From the NCBI RefSeq assembly GCF_016836705.1, contig NZ_JAFCGY010000002.1, positions 124,001 through 188,000 on the forward strand: 64,000 nucleotides of DNA. Reading direction: 5' to 3'. Origin of the DNA: Mesorhizobium caraganae (GTDB lineage: Bacteria > Pseudomonadota > Alphaproteobacteria > Rhizobiales > Rhizobiaceae). Shown here in pieces: positions 47,730 to 57,079 of the stretch (position 1 is its first letter; the number at the start of each line of letters is the position of its first letter). A program made the translations under genes and the position numbers. Below the pieces are notes generated by a model. It was not told the DNA's origin. It worked only from the letters and a program-made list of their open reading frames with translations, and ran no database searches.

Positions 47730-50369
47730 TCACGCCAGCGTCCGCTCCACAATGTCCCGCAGATCCGCCGACAGGTTCTCGCCGTTCGCGATCGCCAGCA
47801 GCGCTTCCCTGGCCTTGGCCTGTCTGCCCGGTTCCAACGAACGCCAGGAGCGCAGCGCCGTCGCCAATCTTGCCGCGACTTGCGGGTTGCGCTTTTCCAC
47901 CTCGAGTACGGTCTGCGCAAAAAACCGGTAGCCTTCGCCATCGGCGCGGTGAAAGCCGGTCTGGTTGGCGCTGGAAAATGTGCCGACCAGCGAGCGCACC
48001 CGGTTCGGATTGGCCATCGAGAAGGAAGCGTGGCCGATGAGCTCGCGCACGGTGTCCACGGTCCGTGGTCCCGGCACGCTGGCCTGGATCTGGAACCATT
48101 TGTCCATGACCAGCGGATCGGCCCCATAGCGCGCCTCGAAGCGGGCCAGCGCCTTGACCGCCTCGGGCGACCCGTCATGGCGATGCGCAAGCACGGTGAG
48201 CGCTGCGGCGCGGTCGGTCATGTTGGTCGCGGCTTCGAAATGCCGGGCGGCGAGCGGGGCGCCTCCCGGCAACAGCGAGAGGTAGTCGAGCAGGATGTTG
48301 CGCAGCGCCCGTCGTCCCGCATTTGCCGCATCGGGGCTGAACCGACCAGCGTCGGCAAGGCGGCCGTAAAGATTGGCGAAGGCGTCCTGGTTGGCGCGGG
48401 CGATTGCCAGCGACAGCGCCTCGCGGGCGGCAAAGATGGCGTCGGGATCGATGGTCCTGCCGATGTCGCGGGCAATATCGGCCTCGCCGGGCAGCGAGAG
48501 CGCTAGCGCGCGGTAGGCGGGCTCAAGCGTCTCATCGCCGGCGATCTTGCCGGCAAGCCCGGTCAGCCTGGCGCTGAAGGCTGGCTTCGCGCCGCCGAGG
48601 ATCTGGCGGAAGGCCGCTATCAGTGCATCGGTGAGCAGTGTGTTGAACGCCTGCCAGCGCGCGAACGCGTCGCTGTCGTGGCCGGCGAGGAAGAACTGGT
48701 CGTCGGCCTTCTGCTCGACAGAAAGCGTGATCGGCGCCGAAAAGCCGCGGTTGAGCGACACCGCCGGCCGCTCGTCAACGCCGGAGAAGCGCACCATATG
48801 GCGGCGCTTGCGGATATGGATGACGCCATCCTCGACGGCGGCGCCCTCGACGCCGCCATAGGCGACCGGCTCGCCGCCGGCACCGACCAGGCCGAAGGCG
48901 AGCGGAATGTGCATCAGCCGCTTGCGGCTTTCCGACGGTGTCGGCGGCACCGACTGCTCGATCTCGAGCGTGAACTCGCGCGTGGCCGGATTATGCGTCG
49001 AACTGACGGTCAGGTTCGGCGTGCCCGCCTGGTGGTACCAGAGCGCGAACTGCGACAGGTCGCGCCCGGAAACGTCCTCGAACACCTTCAGGAAATCCTC
49101 GATCGTCGCGGCTTCGCCGTCATGGCGCTCGAAATAGAGGTCCATGCCGGCGCGGAAAGTCTCGGCCCCGAGGATAGTGCGGATCATGCGCACCACTTCC
49201 GAACCTTTTTCGTAGACCGTCGCCGTATAGAAATTGTTGATCTCGCGGTAGCGGCGCGGCCGCACCGGATGCGCCAGCGGTCCCTGATCTTCGGGGAATT
49301 GATGCGCCCTCAGCGTACGCACCTCGGCAATGCGCTTTACCGCGCGCGAGCGCTGGTCGGCGGAGAATTCGTGGTCGCGAAAGACCGTCAGCCCTTCCTT
49401 CAGGCAGAGCTGGAACCAGTCGCGGCACGTGATCCTGTTGCCGGTCCAGTTGTGGAAATATTCATGCGCGATGATCGCCTCGATATTGGCGAAATCGGCA
49501 TCGGTCGCGGTCTCCCGGTCGGCCAGCACATATTTGTCGTTGAAGATGTTGAGGCCCTTGTTCTCCATGGCCCCCATGTTGAAGTCGGAGACGGCGACGA
49601 TGTTGAAGACGTCGAGGTCGTATTCGCGGCCGAAGGCCTGCTCGTCCCATTGCATCGAGCGCTTGAGCGCATCCATGGCGTAGCCGGCAAGCCCCTCCTT
49701 GCCCGGCTCGACATAGATGCCGAGCTCGACCTTGCGGCCGGACATGGTGACGAAACTAGCGGCGACCTGGCCGAGATTGCCGGCCACCAGCGCAAACAGA
49801 TAGGACGGCTTGGGAAAGGGGTCGTGCCATCTGGCATAGTGCCAGCCATCGGCCAGCGCGCCGCTTTCCACCGGGTTGCCGTTGGAGAGCAGCAACGGCG
49901 CCTCGTCCATTCTTGCCTCGATGCGCACGGTGTAGACCGACAGGATGTCGGGCCGGTCGAGGAAATAGGTGATGCGGCGAAAGCCCTCGGCCTCGCATTG
50001 CGTGCAATAGACATTGCTGGAGCGGTAGAGGCCCATCAACGCCTCATTACTGGCCGGTGCGATCTCGGTCTCGAGCAGCAGCTCGAAGCGGGCCGGCGGC
50101 TTCAAAATGGTCAGCTGGTCCGGCGTGGCGAGATAATCCGCCGGCGCGAGCTCGCGGCCGTCAATGGCGATGCGCTTCAGCACCAGCCCGTCGCCGTCGA
50201 GCACCAGCGACGCCGAGGCGGCGGCGCCATCGCGGCGTTCGATCGTAAGCACGGCGGTGACGCGCGTCGCGTCTGGCGAAAGGCGAAAGGTCAGGCCAGT
50301 TTGCGGAATGGAAAAATCGCTGGGGCGATAGTCTTCGAGCTTGAAGACCTGGCCGGTATCGGTTCGCAT
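47730..50369 (-). CDS. pepN: Aminopeptidase N (M1 metallopeptidase)
   Basis: An 879-residue cytoplasmic peptidase that removes N-terminal residues from peptides. The exopeptidase motif GAMEN is at 266-270; the zinc site is His302-Glu303-x-x-His306 (AHEYFHNW) with Glu325 in LKEGLTVF. The length and the DUF3458-like C-terminal domain match the bacterial PepN type. It follows the PleC-like gene in the opposite direction from glnE and is flanked downstream by a family B repeat. Confidence 0.95.
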   Translation of the reverse strand: MRTDTGQVFKLEDYRPSDFSIPQTGLTFRLSPDATRVTAVLTIERRDGAAASASLVLDGDGLVLKRIAIDGRELAPADYLATPDQLTILKPPARFELLLETEIAPASNEALMGLYRSSNVYCTQCEAEGFRRITYFLDRPDILSVYTVRIEARMDEAPLLLSNGNPVESGALADGWHYARWHDPFPKPSYLFALVAGNLGQVAASFVTMSGRKVELGIYVEPGKEGLAGYAMDALKRSMQWDEQAFGREYDLDVFNIVAVSDFNMGAMENKGLNIFNDKYVLADRETATDADFANIEAIIAHEYFHNWTGNRITCRDWFQLCLKEGLTVFRDHEFSADQRSRAVKRIAEVRTLRAHQFPEDQGPLAHPVRPRRYREINNFYTATVYEKGSEVVRMIRTILGAETFRAGMDLYFERHDGEAATIEDFLKVFEDVSGRDLSQFALWYHQAGTPNLTVSSTHNPATREFTLEIEQSVPPTPSESRKRLMHIPLAFGLVGAGGEPVAYGGVEGAAVEDGVIHIRKRRHMVRFSGVDERPAVSLNRGFSAPITLSVEQKADDQFFLAGHDSDAFARWQAFNTLLTDALIAAFRQILGGAKPAFSARLTGLAGKIAGDETLEPAYRALALSLPGEADIARDIGRTIDPDAIFAAREALSLAIARANQDAFANLYGRLADAGRFSPDAANAGRRALRNILLDYLSLLPGGAPLAARHFEAATNMTDRAAALTVLAHRHDGSPEAVKALARFEARYGADPLVMDKWFQIQASVPGPRTVDTVRELIGHASFSMANPNRVRSLVGTFSSANQTGFHRADGEGYRFFAQTVLEVEKRNPQVAARLATALRSWRSLEPGRQAKAREALLAIANGENLSADLRDIVERTLA

Positions 50370-50611
50370 TCCCTGGGGTTTCCCTGTCGTTATAGGGGCC
50401 GCTGATGTGTCCGCTGGCCCATAAAATCTGAAGTTGCGCGCTCTTTACACGAAACGGCCACTCGACAAAACTGCGCCAATGCCTATTTCACGGCGTTCTC
50501 CTTCCATCGCGAGGCCTTGATGACCATCGTCACACCGAAGTTCGGCATGCGCGCCTCTGTGCTGCGTCGTGTGACGTGCATCTCAGCGGCGATCCGGGAA
50601 GCAACACCGCA

Positions 50612-51586
50612 GTGAAAGCCGGACCGAGAAACGAAGCGGCCGGGAACCTGTCCGACCACCCTGGCCGTGTCCTGACCGGGATCACGCTCAAGATCATGTC
50701 GGTGGCGGTCTTTGTCGGTATGCAGACCTGCATCAAGGCGGCTGGCACTCTGCCCGCAGGCCAGATCGTCTTCTTCCGCTCCTTCTTCGCCATCTTTCCG
50801 ATCATCGTCTTCCTGGCCTTGAAGGGGAAACTGGGTACGGCGTTCGCGACCAAGCGACCGCTGAACCACATTGCTCGCGGCGTCGTCGGCGTCTGTGCCA
50901 TGGGACTCGGCTTCTTCGCGCTGACGCGCTTGCCGCTGCCGGAGGCGATAACGCTCAACTATGCCCAGCCGCTGCTGGTGGTGGTGTTCTCCTCGCTGTT
51001 CCTCGGCGAGGCCATCCATATCTATCGCTGGAGCGCGGTTGCCGTTGGTCTGGTCGGCGTGCTGATTATCTCGTGGCCGGAACTGACGCTGCTCACTTCG
51101 GGCGCCGCACTCGGCGACCAGGAGGTGCTGGGCGTGGTTGGGGCACTGATTTCCGCTGCAATTTCCGCCAACGCCATCCTGCTCGTGCGCAATCTGGTCC
51201 AGACCGAACGGACAGCAACCATCGTGCTGTGGTTCTCGGCGACGGCGAGCGTCATGGCGCTGTTTTCACTGCCTTTCGGCTGGCAGGCGCTGACGCCGCT
51301 GCAGGCCGGCCTGCTGGTTGCCGCTGGTTTTTGCGGCGGGCTGGCACAGATCCTGATGACGGCGGCGTACCGCCATGCCGAGGCCTCGGTGGTGGCGCCG
51401 TTCGAATACACCTCGATGATCCTCGGTGTCGTCGTCGGTTATTTCGCCTTCGGCGATGTCGCAACCATCAACACGCTGGTCGGCGGCGTGATCGTCGTCG
51501 CCGCCGGCATCTTCATCATCTGGCGCGAGCGCCAGCTCGGTCTTGAGCGCACCCGCACCCGAAAAGCGGCGCCGCCACAAGGGTGA
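50612..51586 (+). CDS. DMT-family (EamA) transporter
   Basis: A 324-residue membrane protein with ten hydrophobic helices in two EamA halves (for example VAVFVGMQTCIKAAG near the start and GVVVGYFAFGDVATINTLVG near the end). The family moves small metabolites outward or inward; a riboflavin or amino acid role is possible but unproved. The GTG at 50612 has GGGAAG before it; a longer GTG start at 50576 lacks one. Convergent with the XRE regulator, 29 bp apart. Confidence 0.85.
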   Translation: MKAGPRNEAAGNLSDHPGRVLTGITLKIMSVAVFVGMQTCIKAAGTLPAGQIVFFRSFFAIFPIIVFLALKGKLGTAFATKRPLNHIARGVVGVCAMGLGFFALTRLPLPEAITLNYAQPLLVVVFSSLFLGEAIHIYRWSAVAVGLVGVLIISWPELTLLTSGAALGDQEVLGVVGALISAAISANAILLVRNLVQTERTATIVLWFSATASVMALFSLPFGWQALTPLQAGLLVAAGFCGGLAQILMTAAYRHAEASVVAPFEYTSMILGVVVGYFAFGDVATINTLVGGVIVVAAGIFIIWRERQLGLERTRTRKAAPPQG

Positions 51587-51615
51587 TCAGAGGCCCGCGC
51601 AGGGCAGGGGCTGGC

Positions 51616-52428
51616 TCAGTTCGCTTCCGCCCGTTCCTTCGCCAGCCTCACCAACACCGCCCTCGTCTCCTCGTCGGCCGGGAAAAAAGACTCGATCGCC
51701 AGTTCCGACAGCGTCACGTCGAGCGGCGTGCCGAAGACGGTGATGGTGCTGATGAAGGACAGCACCTGATCACCATGCGCCAGCCGCAGCGGATGGACGA
51801 TGCCGTTGGGCTCGACCGGCACAGGTCGCGCGCCCTTGAGGCCGGATGGATAGGTTCGCAATTCACGCTCCAGCTCGACCAGCACGGGATCGCCGGCGGC
51901 ATCGTTCTGATGCTTCAGCCGCTCCAGCAGATGCGCCCGCCACTCCCCGAGATTGACGATGCGCGGCGCGATGCCGTTCGGGTGCAGGCTGAGCCGCAGC
52001 ACGTTGACCGGCGGCTGAAGCAGCGACCGCTCGGCAACATCGGTCAGAAACGGGCCGATGGCGGCATTGGCCGAAACCAGGTTCCAGTGCCGGTCGACGG
52101 CGAGCGCTGGGAACGGTTCATGCCCCTTGAGCACGGTCTCGACCGCCGCCATCGCCGGTGCCAGCGTCGCGTCGGTGAGCGGCCGTTCGCTGAAGCTCGG
52201 TGCGAAACCGGCGGCAAGCAGCAGCTGGTTGCGCTGCCTGAGCGGGATCGACAACTGCTCAGCCAGATGCAGCACCATGTCGCGCGAGGGGGCCGCGCGG
52301 CCGCTTTCGACAAAGGAGAGATGCCGCTGCGAAATCTCGGCCTCCATGGCGAGATCGAGCTGGCTCATGCGCCGCCGCGTGCGCCATTCGCGGATCAGGC
52401 TGCCGGCGGAGGTCTGGGCTGTTGTCAT
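51616..52428 (-). CDS. XRE-family regulator with MmyB-like ligand domain
   Basis: A 270-residue regulator. The N-terminal helix-turn-helix is at ~10-65 (LIREWRTRRRMSQLDLA, then SQRHLSFVESGRAAPS) and the C-terminal MmyB-like PAS-type domain follows (PFPALAVDRHWNLVSANAA and HPLRLAHGD...TITVFGTPLDVTLSEL). Such proteins often repress a nearby oxidoreductase; the nearest other gene is the convergent DMT transporter. Ligand unknown. Confidence 0.9.
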   Translation of the reverse strand: MTTAQTSAGSLIREWRTRRRMSQLDLAMEAEISQRHLSFVESGRAAPSRDMVLHLAEQLSIPLRQRNQLLLAAGFAPSFSERPLTDATLAPAMAAVETVLKGHEPFPALAVDRHWNLVSANAAIGPFLTDVAERSLLQPPVNVLRLSLHPNGIAPRIVNLGEWRAHLLERLKHQNDAAGDPVLVELERELRTYPSGLKGARPVPVEPNGIVHPLRLAHGDQVLSFISTITVFGTPLDVTLSELAIESFFPADEETRAVLVRLAKERAEAN

Positions 52429-52525
52429 GCGGGATGAGTAGGCCGGCGAGGGGCGTATTTCAATTACTTCGGAGGTTATAGGGGCAATAGCTCCATTGAA
52501 TATTGGCGAAGGCGGTTGAGCGCCT

Positions 52526-52678
52526 GATCTCCCCCCTTGAGGGGGGGATGGCCGGTAGGCCAGAAGGGGTCGGTTCGACGGGATGCGACCGTCTTGCGGA
52601 AAATGGAAGTTGGCCCTCCACGCGCAACGACCCCCTCTGTCGCCTTCGGCGACATCTCCCCCTCAAGGGGGGAGATTA
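52526..52678. repeat. Palindromic repeat family B, copy 4
   Basis: Inverted arms GATCTCCCCCCTTGAGGGG at the left and CCCCTCAAGGGGGGAGATTA at the right, with CCGGTAGGCCAGAAGGGGTC / GACCCCCTCTGTC inside. The stop codon of the uracil-DNA glycosylase (TAA, minus) is the last three bases of the right arm. Confidence 0.85.
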
Positions 52679-53560
52679 GCCAGCTGCCAACCCCTTCAGC
52701 TTCGCCTTCACCTCGAGAAAATCCCGCCATGCCAGCTTCTTGTGCGCCGGTGTGCGCAGCAGGTAGGCCGGATGCAGTGTCGGCATCGCCGGAATGGCGA
52801 TGCCGGAAGCCGTTGTGTGCACCCGCCAGTTGCCGCGCAGCCGCAAAATGCCTTCGCTCGTGTTGAGCAAGGTCTTGGCCGATGGGCCGCCGAGATTGAC
52901 CAGCACCTTGGGATTGACCAGCTCGATCTGCCGCTCGATGAAGGGGCGGCAGATTTCGGTCTCGTGCGGCGTCGGCGTGCGATTGCCGGGCGGCCGCCAG
53001 GGGATGACGTTGGCGATATAGGCGGAAGTGCGGTCAAGCCCGATCGCCGCCAGCATACGGTCGAGCAGCCTGCCGGAGCGGCCGACGAAGGGCAGGCCCT
53101 CAATGTCCTCGTCGCGGCCGGGCGCCTCGCCGACCAGCATCAGCGATGCCTGCGGATTGCCGTCGGCGAAGACCAGGTTCTTGGCGGTGAATTTGAGGTT
53201 GCAGCCGTCGAAGGACGCCATGTGCTGGCGCAACGCGTCGAGCGTCGAGGCGCTTGCCGCCATTTGCCGGGCAAGTGCTGCCTGTGCCTCATCAGGCACG
53301 GTCGCGGTGGCTGGCACGGAGCGCGCCGGCGCGTCCGGCACCTGGCTCGCATCCAGCCTGGGGCTGGCTGTGGGTTGTTCCGGTGCCTTGTTTTCGCGTA
53401 GAGGCGCGGCCGGCGGCGCTGCGCGCTCGGCGGGCCTCGGTGCGGCCTCGGCAAACCGGTTCACCGGCGCATCTTCCAACGCCTCGTCAACGCCTGCGCT
53501 GGCGTAGAATGCCAGAAGGTCGGCAAGGTCGGATCGGTTGTTGGGGGAGGCGGCAGTCAT
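52676..53560 (-). CDS. Uracil-DNA glycosylase, family 4-like
   Basis: A 294-residue enzyme predicted to cut uracil from DNA for base excision repair. The active-site motif GEAPGRDEDIEGLPFVGRSG is near residue ~160 and the second motif LHPAYLLRT is near the end. The N-terminal ~110 residues are a Pro/Ala-rich linker with no conserved motif. Only two Cys are visible in the protein (GCNLKFTA and EICRPFI), whereas family 4 enzymes use four for a 4Fe-4S cluster. The frame upstream of 53560 runs into the neighbouring repeat, so 53560 is the start. Confidence 0.8.
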   Translation of the reverse strand: MTAASPNNRSDLADLLAFYASAGVDEALEDAPVNRFAEAAPRPAERAAPPAAPLRENKAPEQPTASPRLDASQVPDAPARSVPATATVPDEAQAALARQMAASASTLDALRQHMASFDGCNLKFTAKNLVFADGNPQASLMLVGEAPGRDEDIEGLPFVGRSGRLLDRMLAAIGLDRTSAYIANVIPWRPPGNRTPTPHETEICRPFIERQIELVNPKVLVNLGGPSAKTLLNTSEGILRLRGNWRVHTTASGIAIPAMPTLHPAYLLRTPAHKKLAWRDFLEVKAKLKGLAAG

Positions 53561-53611
53561 GCCGGGCACATTCGTCCGCCGAGAAGCGATTTGCAAGGTT
53601 TGTGCGGTTAG

Positions 53612-53767
53612 TAATCTCCCCCCTCGAGGGGGAGATGGCCGGCAGGCCAGAGGGGGTCGCCTCGCGTGGAGCGCTAGCCTCCTCTGCCGGCAAAGGGGTG
53701 TCGCGTCCGGTCGAACCGACCCCCTCTGTCGCCTTCGGCGACGTCTCCCCCTCAAGTGGGGAGATTA
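53612..53767. repeat. Palindromic repeat family B, copy 5
   Basis: Inverted arms AATCTCCCCCCTCGAGGGGG and CCCCCTCAAGTGGGGAGATT, with GGCCGGCAGGCCAGAGGGGG and CCCCCTCTGTCGCCTTCGG inside. It ends 2 bp from the stop of the secreted protein gene and begins 52 bp from the glycosylase start. Confidence 0.85.
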
Positions 53768-53768
53768 C

Positions 53769-54407
53769 TCATCCCGTCGGTATCCGCGGATCCTGCACCA
53801 GATAGAACGTCCAGCGCGGCGTATAGTCTGTGATCAGAAATTCGAAGCTTCCCGTCTTCAGCGGGTCGATCTTGCCGTTTTTGAACAGCAGCCGGTCATA
53901 GGGTTCGAAATCGCGGTCGAAATCGGCATAGGCGCTCGATACGATGTTGTCGGGCGTCTTGTTGCGCTGGTCGAAGGACAGGCCGTCGCCGAACACGCTC
54001 GGCTGGTTGAGGATCTCCTGCAGCTCGAACTGGAATTCGACCCAGGCCTGGCCGCTGTTGTTGAGCACCTCGATGCGCATGTACAGGACGCCGTTGGCGA
54101 ATTCGCCATTGGTGCTGAACGGCTGGATCGGTTTGGTGGTGCGGATGGTCAGCGTCACCGGCGTCGACGAATTCAGCTCCTCTGAGATGACCAGCGGGTC
54201 TTCCTTGGTGCCGAGGCCCGAGGCGCCGGTGATGTGGAAGCCGCCAAGCTCGTCGGAAAAGGAATAGGCCCCGGTCGCCCACACCTTCACCGGATCGGCA
54301 TGAGCCTCAACCGGGGCCAGCAGCGAAAGGGCGAGAAGAAGCGCGCGGCAGGTCCGGCCGGGCGGAAGGGGAAAGCGCGTCAATGAAATGCCGGACGGCG
54401 TGCGCAT
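53769..54407 (-). CDS. Secreted hypothetical protein, 212 aa
   Basis: A protein with a signal peptide (residues ~15-35, RALLLALSLLAPVEAHA) and a soluble body with no recognised domain. The body contains ADPVKVWATGAYSFSDELGG and repeated beta-strand-like segments (PVTLTIRTTKPIQPFS, LYMRIEVLNNSG, WVEFQFELQEIL). It is likely a periplasmic or exported beta-rich protein. The ATG at 54407 is used because it puts the signal at the N-terminus. Isolated. Confidence 0.6.
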   Translation of the reverse strand: MRTPSGISLTRFPLPPGRTCRALLLALSLLAPVEAHADPVKVWATGAYSFSDELGGFHITGASGLGTKEDPLVISEELNSSTPVTLTIRTTKPIQPFSTNGEFANGVLYMRIEVLNNSGQAWVEFQFELQEILNQPSVFGDGLSFDQRNKTPDNIVSSAYADFDRDFEPYDRLLFKNGKIDPLKTGSFEFLITDYTPRWTFYLVQDPRIPTG

Positions 54408-54626
54408 GCGCCGAAGTATGGCCGATAAGCGAGCCGTCGAACAATTAAAATATGGGAACCGTAAGTCCAGCCGGTGCAAAACACTTGCAGCACCACTGTT
54501 GTCCGCGACTTTTTGGCGAAAACGGCATTGTCACGTCAGCGCCGGTTTCCTGTCGCGGATTGATGCGCTATGCAGCGCAAGAGCCAGCAAAATGCCCGGA
54601 AACGGTTAGCCAGTGCGGAGGGGTTG

Positions 54627-56306
54627 ATGAGCGAGATCGAACGCGAGAGCATGGAATTCGACGTTGTCATCGTCGGGGCCGGCCCGGCGGGCCTTGCCGC
54701 GGCGATCCGTCTCAAGCAGGTCAATCCCGAGCTTTCCGTCGTCGTGCTGGAAAAGGGCGGCGAGGTCGGCGCCCACATATTGTCCGGCGCCGTCGTTGAT
54801 CCCATCGGCATCGATCGCCTGCTGCCCGGCTGGCGCGACGAAGACGGCCATCCCTTCAAGACGCCGGTCACCGAGGACCATTTCCTGGTGCTTGGCCCTG
54901 CCGGCTCGTTCCGCCTGCCCAACATCATGATGCCGCCGCTGATGAACAATCACGGCAACTACATCGTCTCGCTCGGCAATGTCTGCCGCTGGCTGGCTGG
55001 CAAGGCCGAAGCGCTGGGAGTCGAAATCTATCCGGGCTTTGCCGCCGCCAGCCTTGTTTACAACGATGCCGGCGCCGTCACCGGCGTCATCACCGGCGAC
55101 ATGGGCGTCGAAAAGGACGGCACGCACGGCCCGGGCTTTGCGCCGGGCATGGCGCTGATGGGCAAATATGTGCTGATCGGCGAAGGCGCGCGCGGCTCTC
55201 TCGCCAAGCAGCTGATCGCCAAATACAAGCTGTCCGACGGTCGCGAGCCCGGCAAATACGGCATCGGCCTCAAGGAACTGTGGCAGGTCAAGCCGGAGAA
55301 CCACCGGCCGGGCCTGGTGCAGCATTCCTTCGGCTGGCCGCTCGATCTGAAGACCGGCGGCGGCTCCTTCCTCTACCATCTGGAAGACAACCAGGTTGCG
55401 GTCGGTTTCGTCCTCCACCTCAACTACAAGAACCCCTGGCTGTCGCCGTTCGAGGAGTTCCAGCGCTTCAAGACCCACCCGGCGATATCGGGCACCTTCG
55501 CGGGCGCCAAGCGCATCGGCTATGGCGCGCGCGCCATCACCGAAGGCGGCTGGCAGTCGGTGCCGAAACTGTCCTTCCCCGGCGGCGTACTGATGGGCTG
55601 TGCTGCCGGCTTCGTCAACGTGCCGCGCATCAAGGGTTCGCACAATGCGGTGCTGTCCGGCATGCTGGCGGCCGACCATGTCGCGCAAGCCATCAGCGCC
55701 GGCCGCGCCAATGACGAATTGGCCTCCTACGAGGCGGCCTGGCGAGCGACCGACATTGGCAAGGACCTGAAGAAGGTGCGCAACGTCAAGCCGCTATGGT
55801 CGCGCTTCGGCACCATTATCGGCGTCGGTCTCGGCGGGCTCGACATGTGGCTGAACACGCTGTTCGGCTTCTCGCCCTTCGGCACGCTGAAGCACGGCAA
55901 GGCCGACTATGCCACGCTCGAGCCGGCCGCCAAGCACACGAAGATAGCCTATCCCAAGCCGGATGGCGTGCTGACCTTCGACCGTCTGTCCTCGGTGTTC
56001 CTGTCCAACACCAATCACGAGGAAAACGAGCCGGTGCATCTCATCGTCGGCGACATGGCGCTGCAGCAGCGTTCCGAGCACGACGTCTTTGCCGGGCCGT
56101 CGACGCGCTACTGTCCGGCCGGCGTCTATGAATGGGTCGACAAGGATGGCAACGCCGCCGCCGATCCGGCTGCGAAAGATGTGCGCTTCGTCATCAACGC
56201 GCAGAACTGCGTGCACTGCAAAACCTGCGACATCAAGGATCCCAACCAGAACATCAACTGGGTACCGCCACAAGGCGGCGAAGGCCCGGTCTACCAGGGC
56301 ATGTAA
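54627..56306 (+). CDS. Electron transfer flavoprotein-ubiquinone oxidoreductase
   Basis: A 559-residue inner-membrane-associated flavo-iron-sulfur enzyme that passes electrons from ETF to ubiquinone. The FAD motif DVVIVGAGPAGLAAAIRL is at ~11-28, the ubiquinone/FAD domain follows, and the 4Fe-4S cysteines are in CPAG (distal) and CVHCKTCDIKDP near the end. It serves fatty acid, amino acid and methylamine-type oxidation. GGAGG precedes the ATG at 54627; an upstream ATG at 54570 is unlikely. A near-copy of its last 31 bases follows 42 bp further on. Confidence 0.95.
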   Translation: MSEIERESMEFDVVIVGAGPAGLAAAIRLKQVNPELSVVVLEKGGEVGAHILSGAVVDPIGIDRLLPGWRDEDGHPFKTPVTEDHFLVLGPAGSFRLPNIMMPPLMNNHGNYIVSLGNVCRWLAGKAEALGVEIYPGFAAASLVYNDAGAVTGVITGDMGVEKDGTHGPGFAPGMALMGKYVLIGEGARGSLAKQLIAKYKLSDGREPGKYGIGLKELWQVKPENHRPGLVQHSFGWPLDLKTGGGSFLYHLEDNQVAVGFVLHLNYKNPWLSPFEEFQRFKTHPAISGTFAGAKRIGYGARAITEGGWQSVPKLSFPGGVLMGCAAGFVNVPRIKGSHNAVLSGMLAADHVAQAISAGRANDELASYEAAWRATDIGKDLKKVRNVKPLWSRFGTIIGVGLGGLDMWLNTLFGFSPFGTLKHGKADYATLEPAAKHTKIAYPKPDGVLTFDRLSSVFLSNTNHEENEPVHLIVGDMALQQRSEHDVFAGPSTRYCPAGVYEWVDKDGNAAADPAAKDVRFVINAQNCVHCKTCDIKDPNQNINWVPPQGGEGPVYQGM

Positions 56307-56380
56307 GCCGCTGGCCGGGCCGTCTCGACCGCCGCCAACAAAGAATACTGGCGAGGGGCCGGTCTACCAGGGCATATAAG
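56277..56380 (+). repeat. Direct repeat: duplicated 3' end of the ETF-QO gene
   Basis: A 31-base block including the last codons and stop of the gene (56277-56307) recurs at 56350-56380 with 28 of 31 bases the same. The gap between the two is 42 bp. The second copy is outside any gene. Confidence 0.85.
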
Positions 56381-56454
56381 GCGCCCGGCGCCATTGATTG
56401 TTGAAACCGTCATCTGCTTGTGGTCTCATTGCCGTGTCCATGTGGGAGAATGGC

Positions 56455-57054
56455 ATGCGGGTGTTGGTCTTGTTTTGCGTCGCCGTCATAGGCGTGGCCT
56501 GCGGCATCGTCGGGACGGCGTCTGCCGGCGTGAAAACCATCGTCAAGACGCGAACCTACGACATTACCGGCGCCACGGGTGCCGGTCTGGTCGTAGCCAT
56601 GAACCGCAGGGGCCCCAAGCACGGTTTCATGACCCACGCCATCGCACAGACAAGCTACACCGCGGACTGGAGCCTGGACCTCGGCCAGGTCAACGGCGTC
56701 TGCCGCCTGCGCCAGGCCAATGGAACGCTCAACATCACCTACACCTATCCGCGCGTGGCCTCGGCCGTCACGCCGGCGCTGCGCAAACGCTGGAACCGGT
56801 TCTTCACCGGCGTTCTCGCTCATGAAGGAACTCATGGCCGTATCGCCGGGCAGATGATGCAGGCCGCGGAGCGGTCGGTTCGCGGAATGAAATTTGCCAA
56901 TGATCCGCAATGCAATAAGACGCGCGCCGAAGCCCGGCGGCGCTTGGAAGCCACCGCCAAGGTCTATGAAGCGAAACAGATCGCCTTCGACGCGCGCGAG
57001 CACAGTGAAGGCGGCCATGTCGAGCGCATCATCGAGGCCCTGGTAGGCTTGTGA
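56455..57054 (+). CDS. DUF922 zinc-protease-like exported protein
   Basis: A 199-residue protein with a signal peptide (LVLFCVAVIGVACGIVGTASA). DUF922 features are the HEGTH zinc-type motif (LAHEGTHGRIAG) near residue 125 and two Cys (VCRLRQ and DPQCNK) around it. It may be a periplasmic metallopeptidase; the substrate is unknown. The ATG at 56455 is used so that the signal peptide is at the N-terminus. Convergent with the phosphatase-family gene, 25 bp apart. Confidence 0.8.
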   Translation: MRVLVLFCVAVIGVACGIVGTASAGVKTIVKTRTYDITGATGAGLVVAMNRRGPKHGFMTHAIAQTSYTADWSLDLGQVNGVCRLRQANGTLNITYTYPRVASAVTPALRKRWNRFFTGVLAHEGTHGRIAGQMMQAAERSVRGMKFANDPQCNKTRAEARRRLEATAKVYEAKQIAFDAREHSEGGHVERIIEALVGL

Positions 57055-57079
57055 AACCTCAAGCCCGTAACGTGTTGAT

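Noticed and set aside
48678..50405. Long plus-strand frame opposite pepN
   Set aside because: Antisense shadow of PepN with HEXXH and GAMEN motifs on the other strand.
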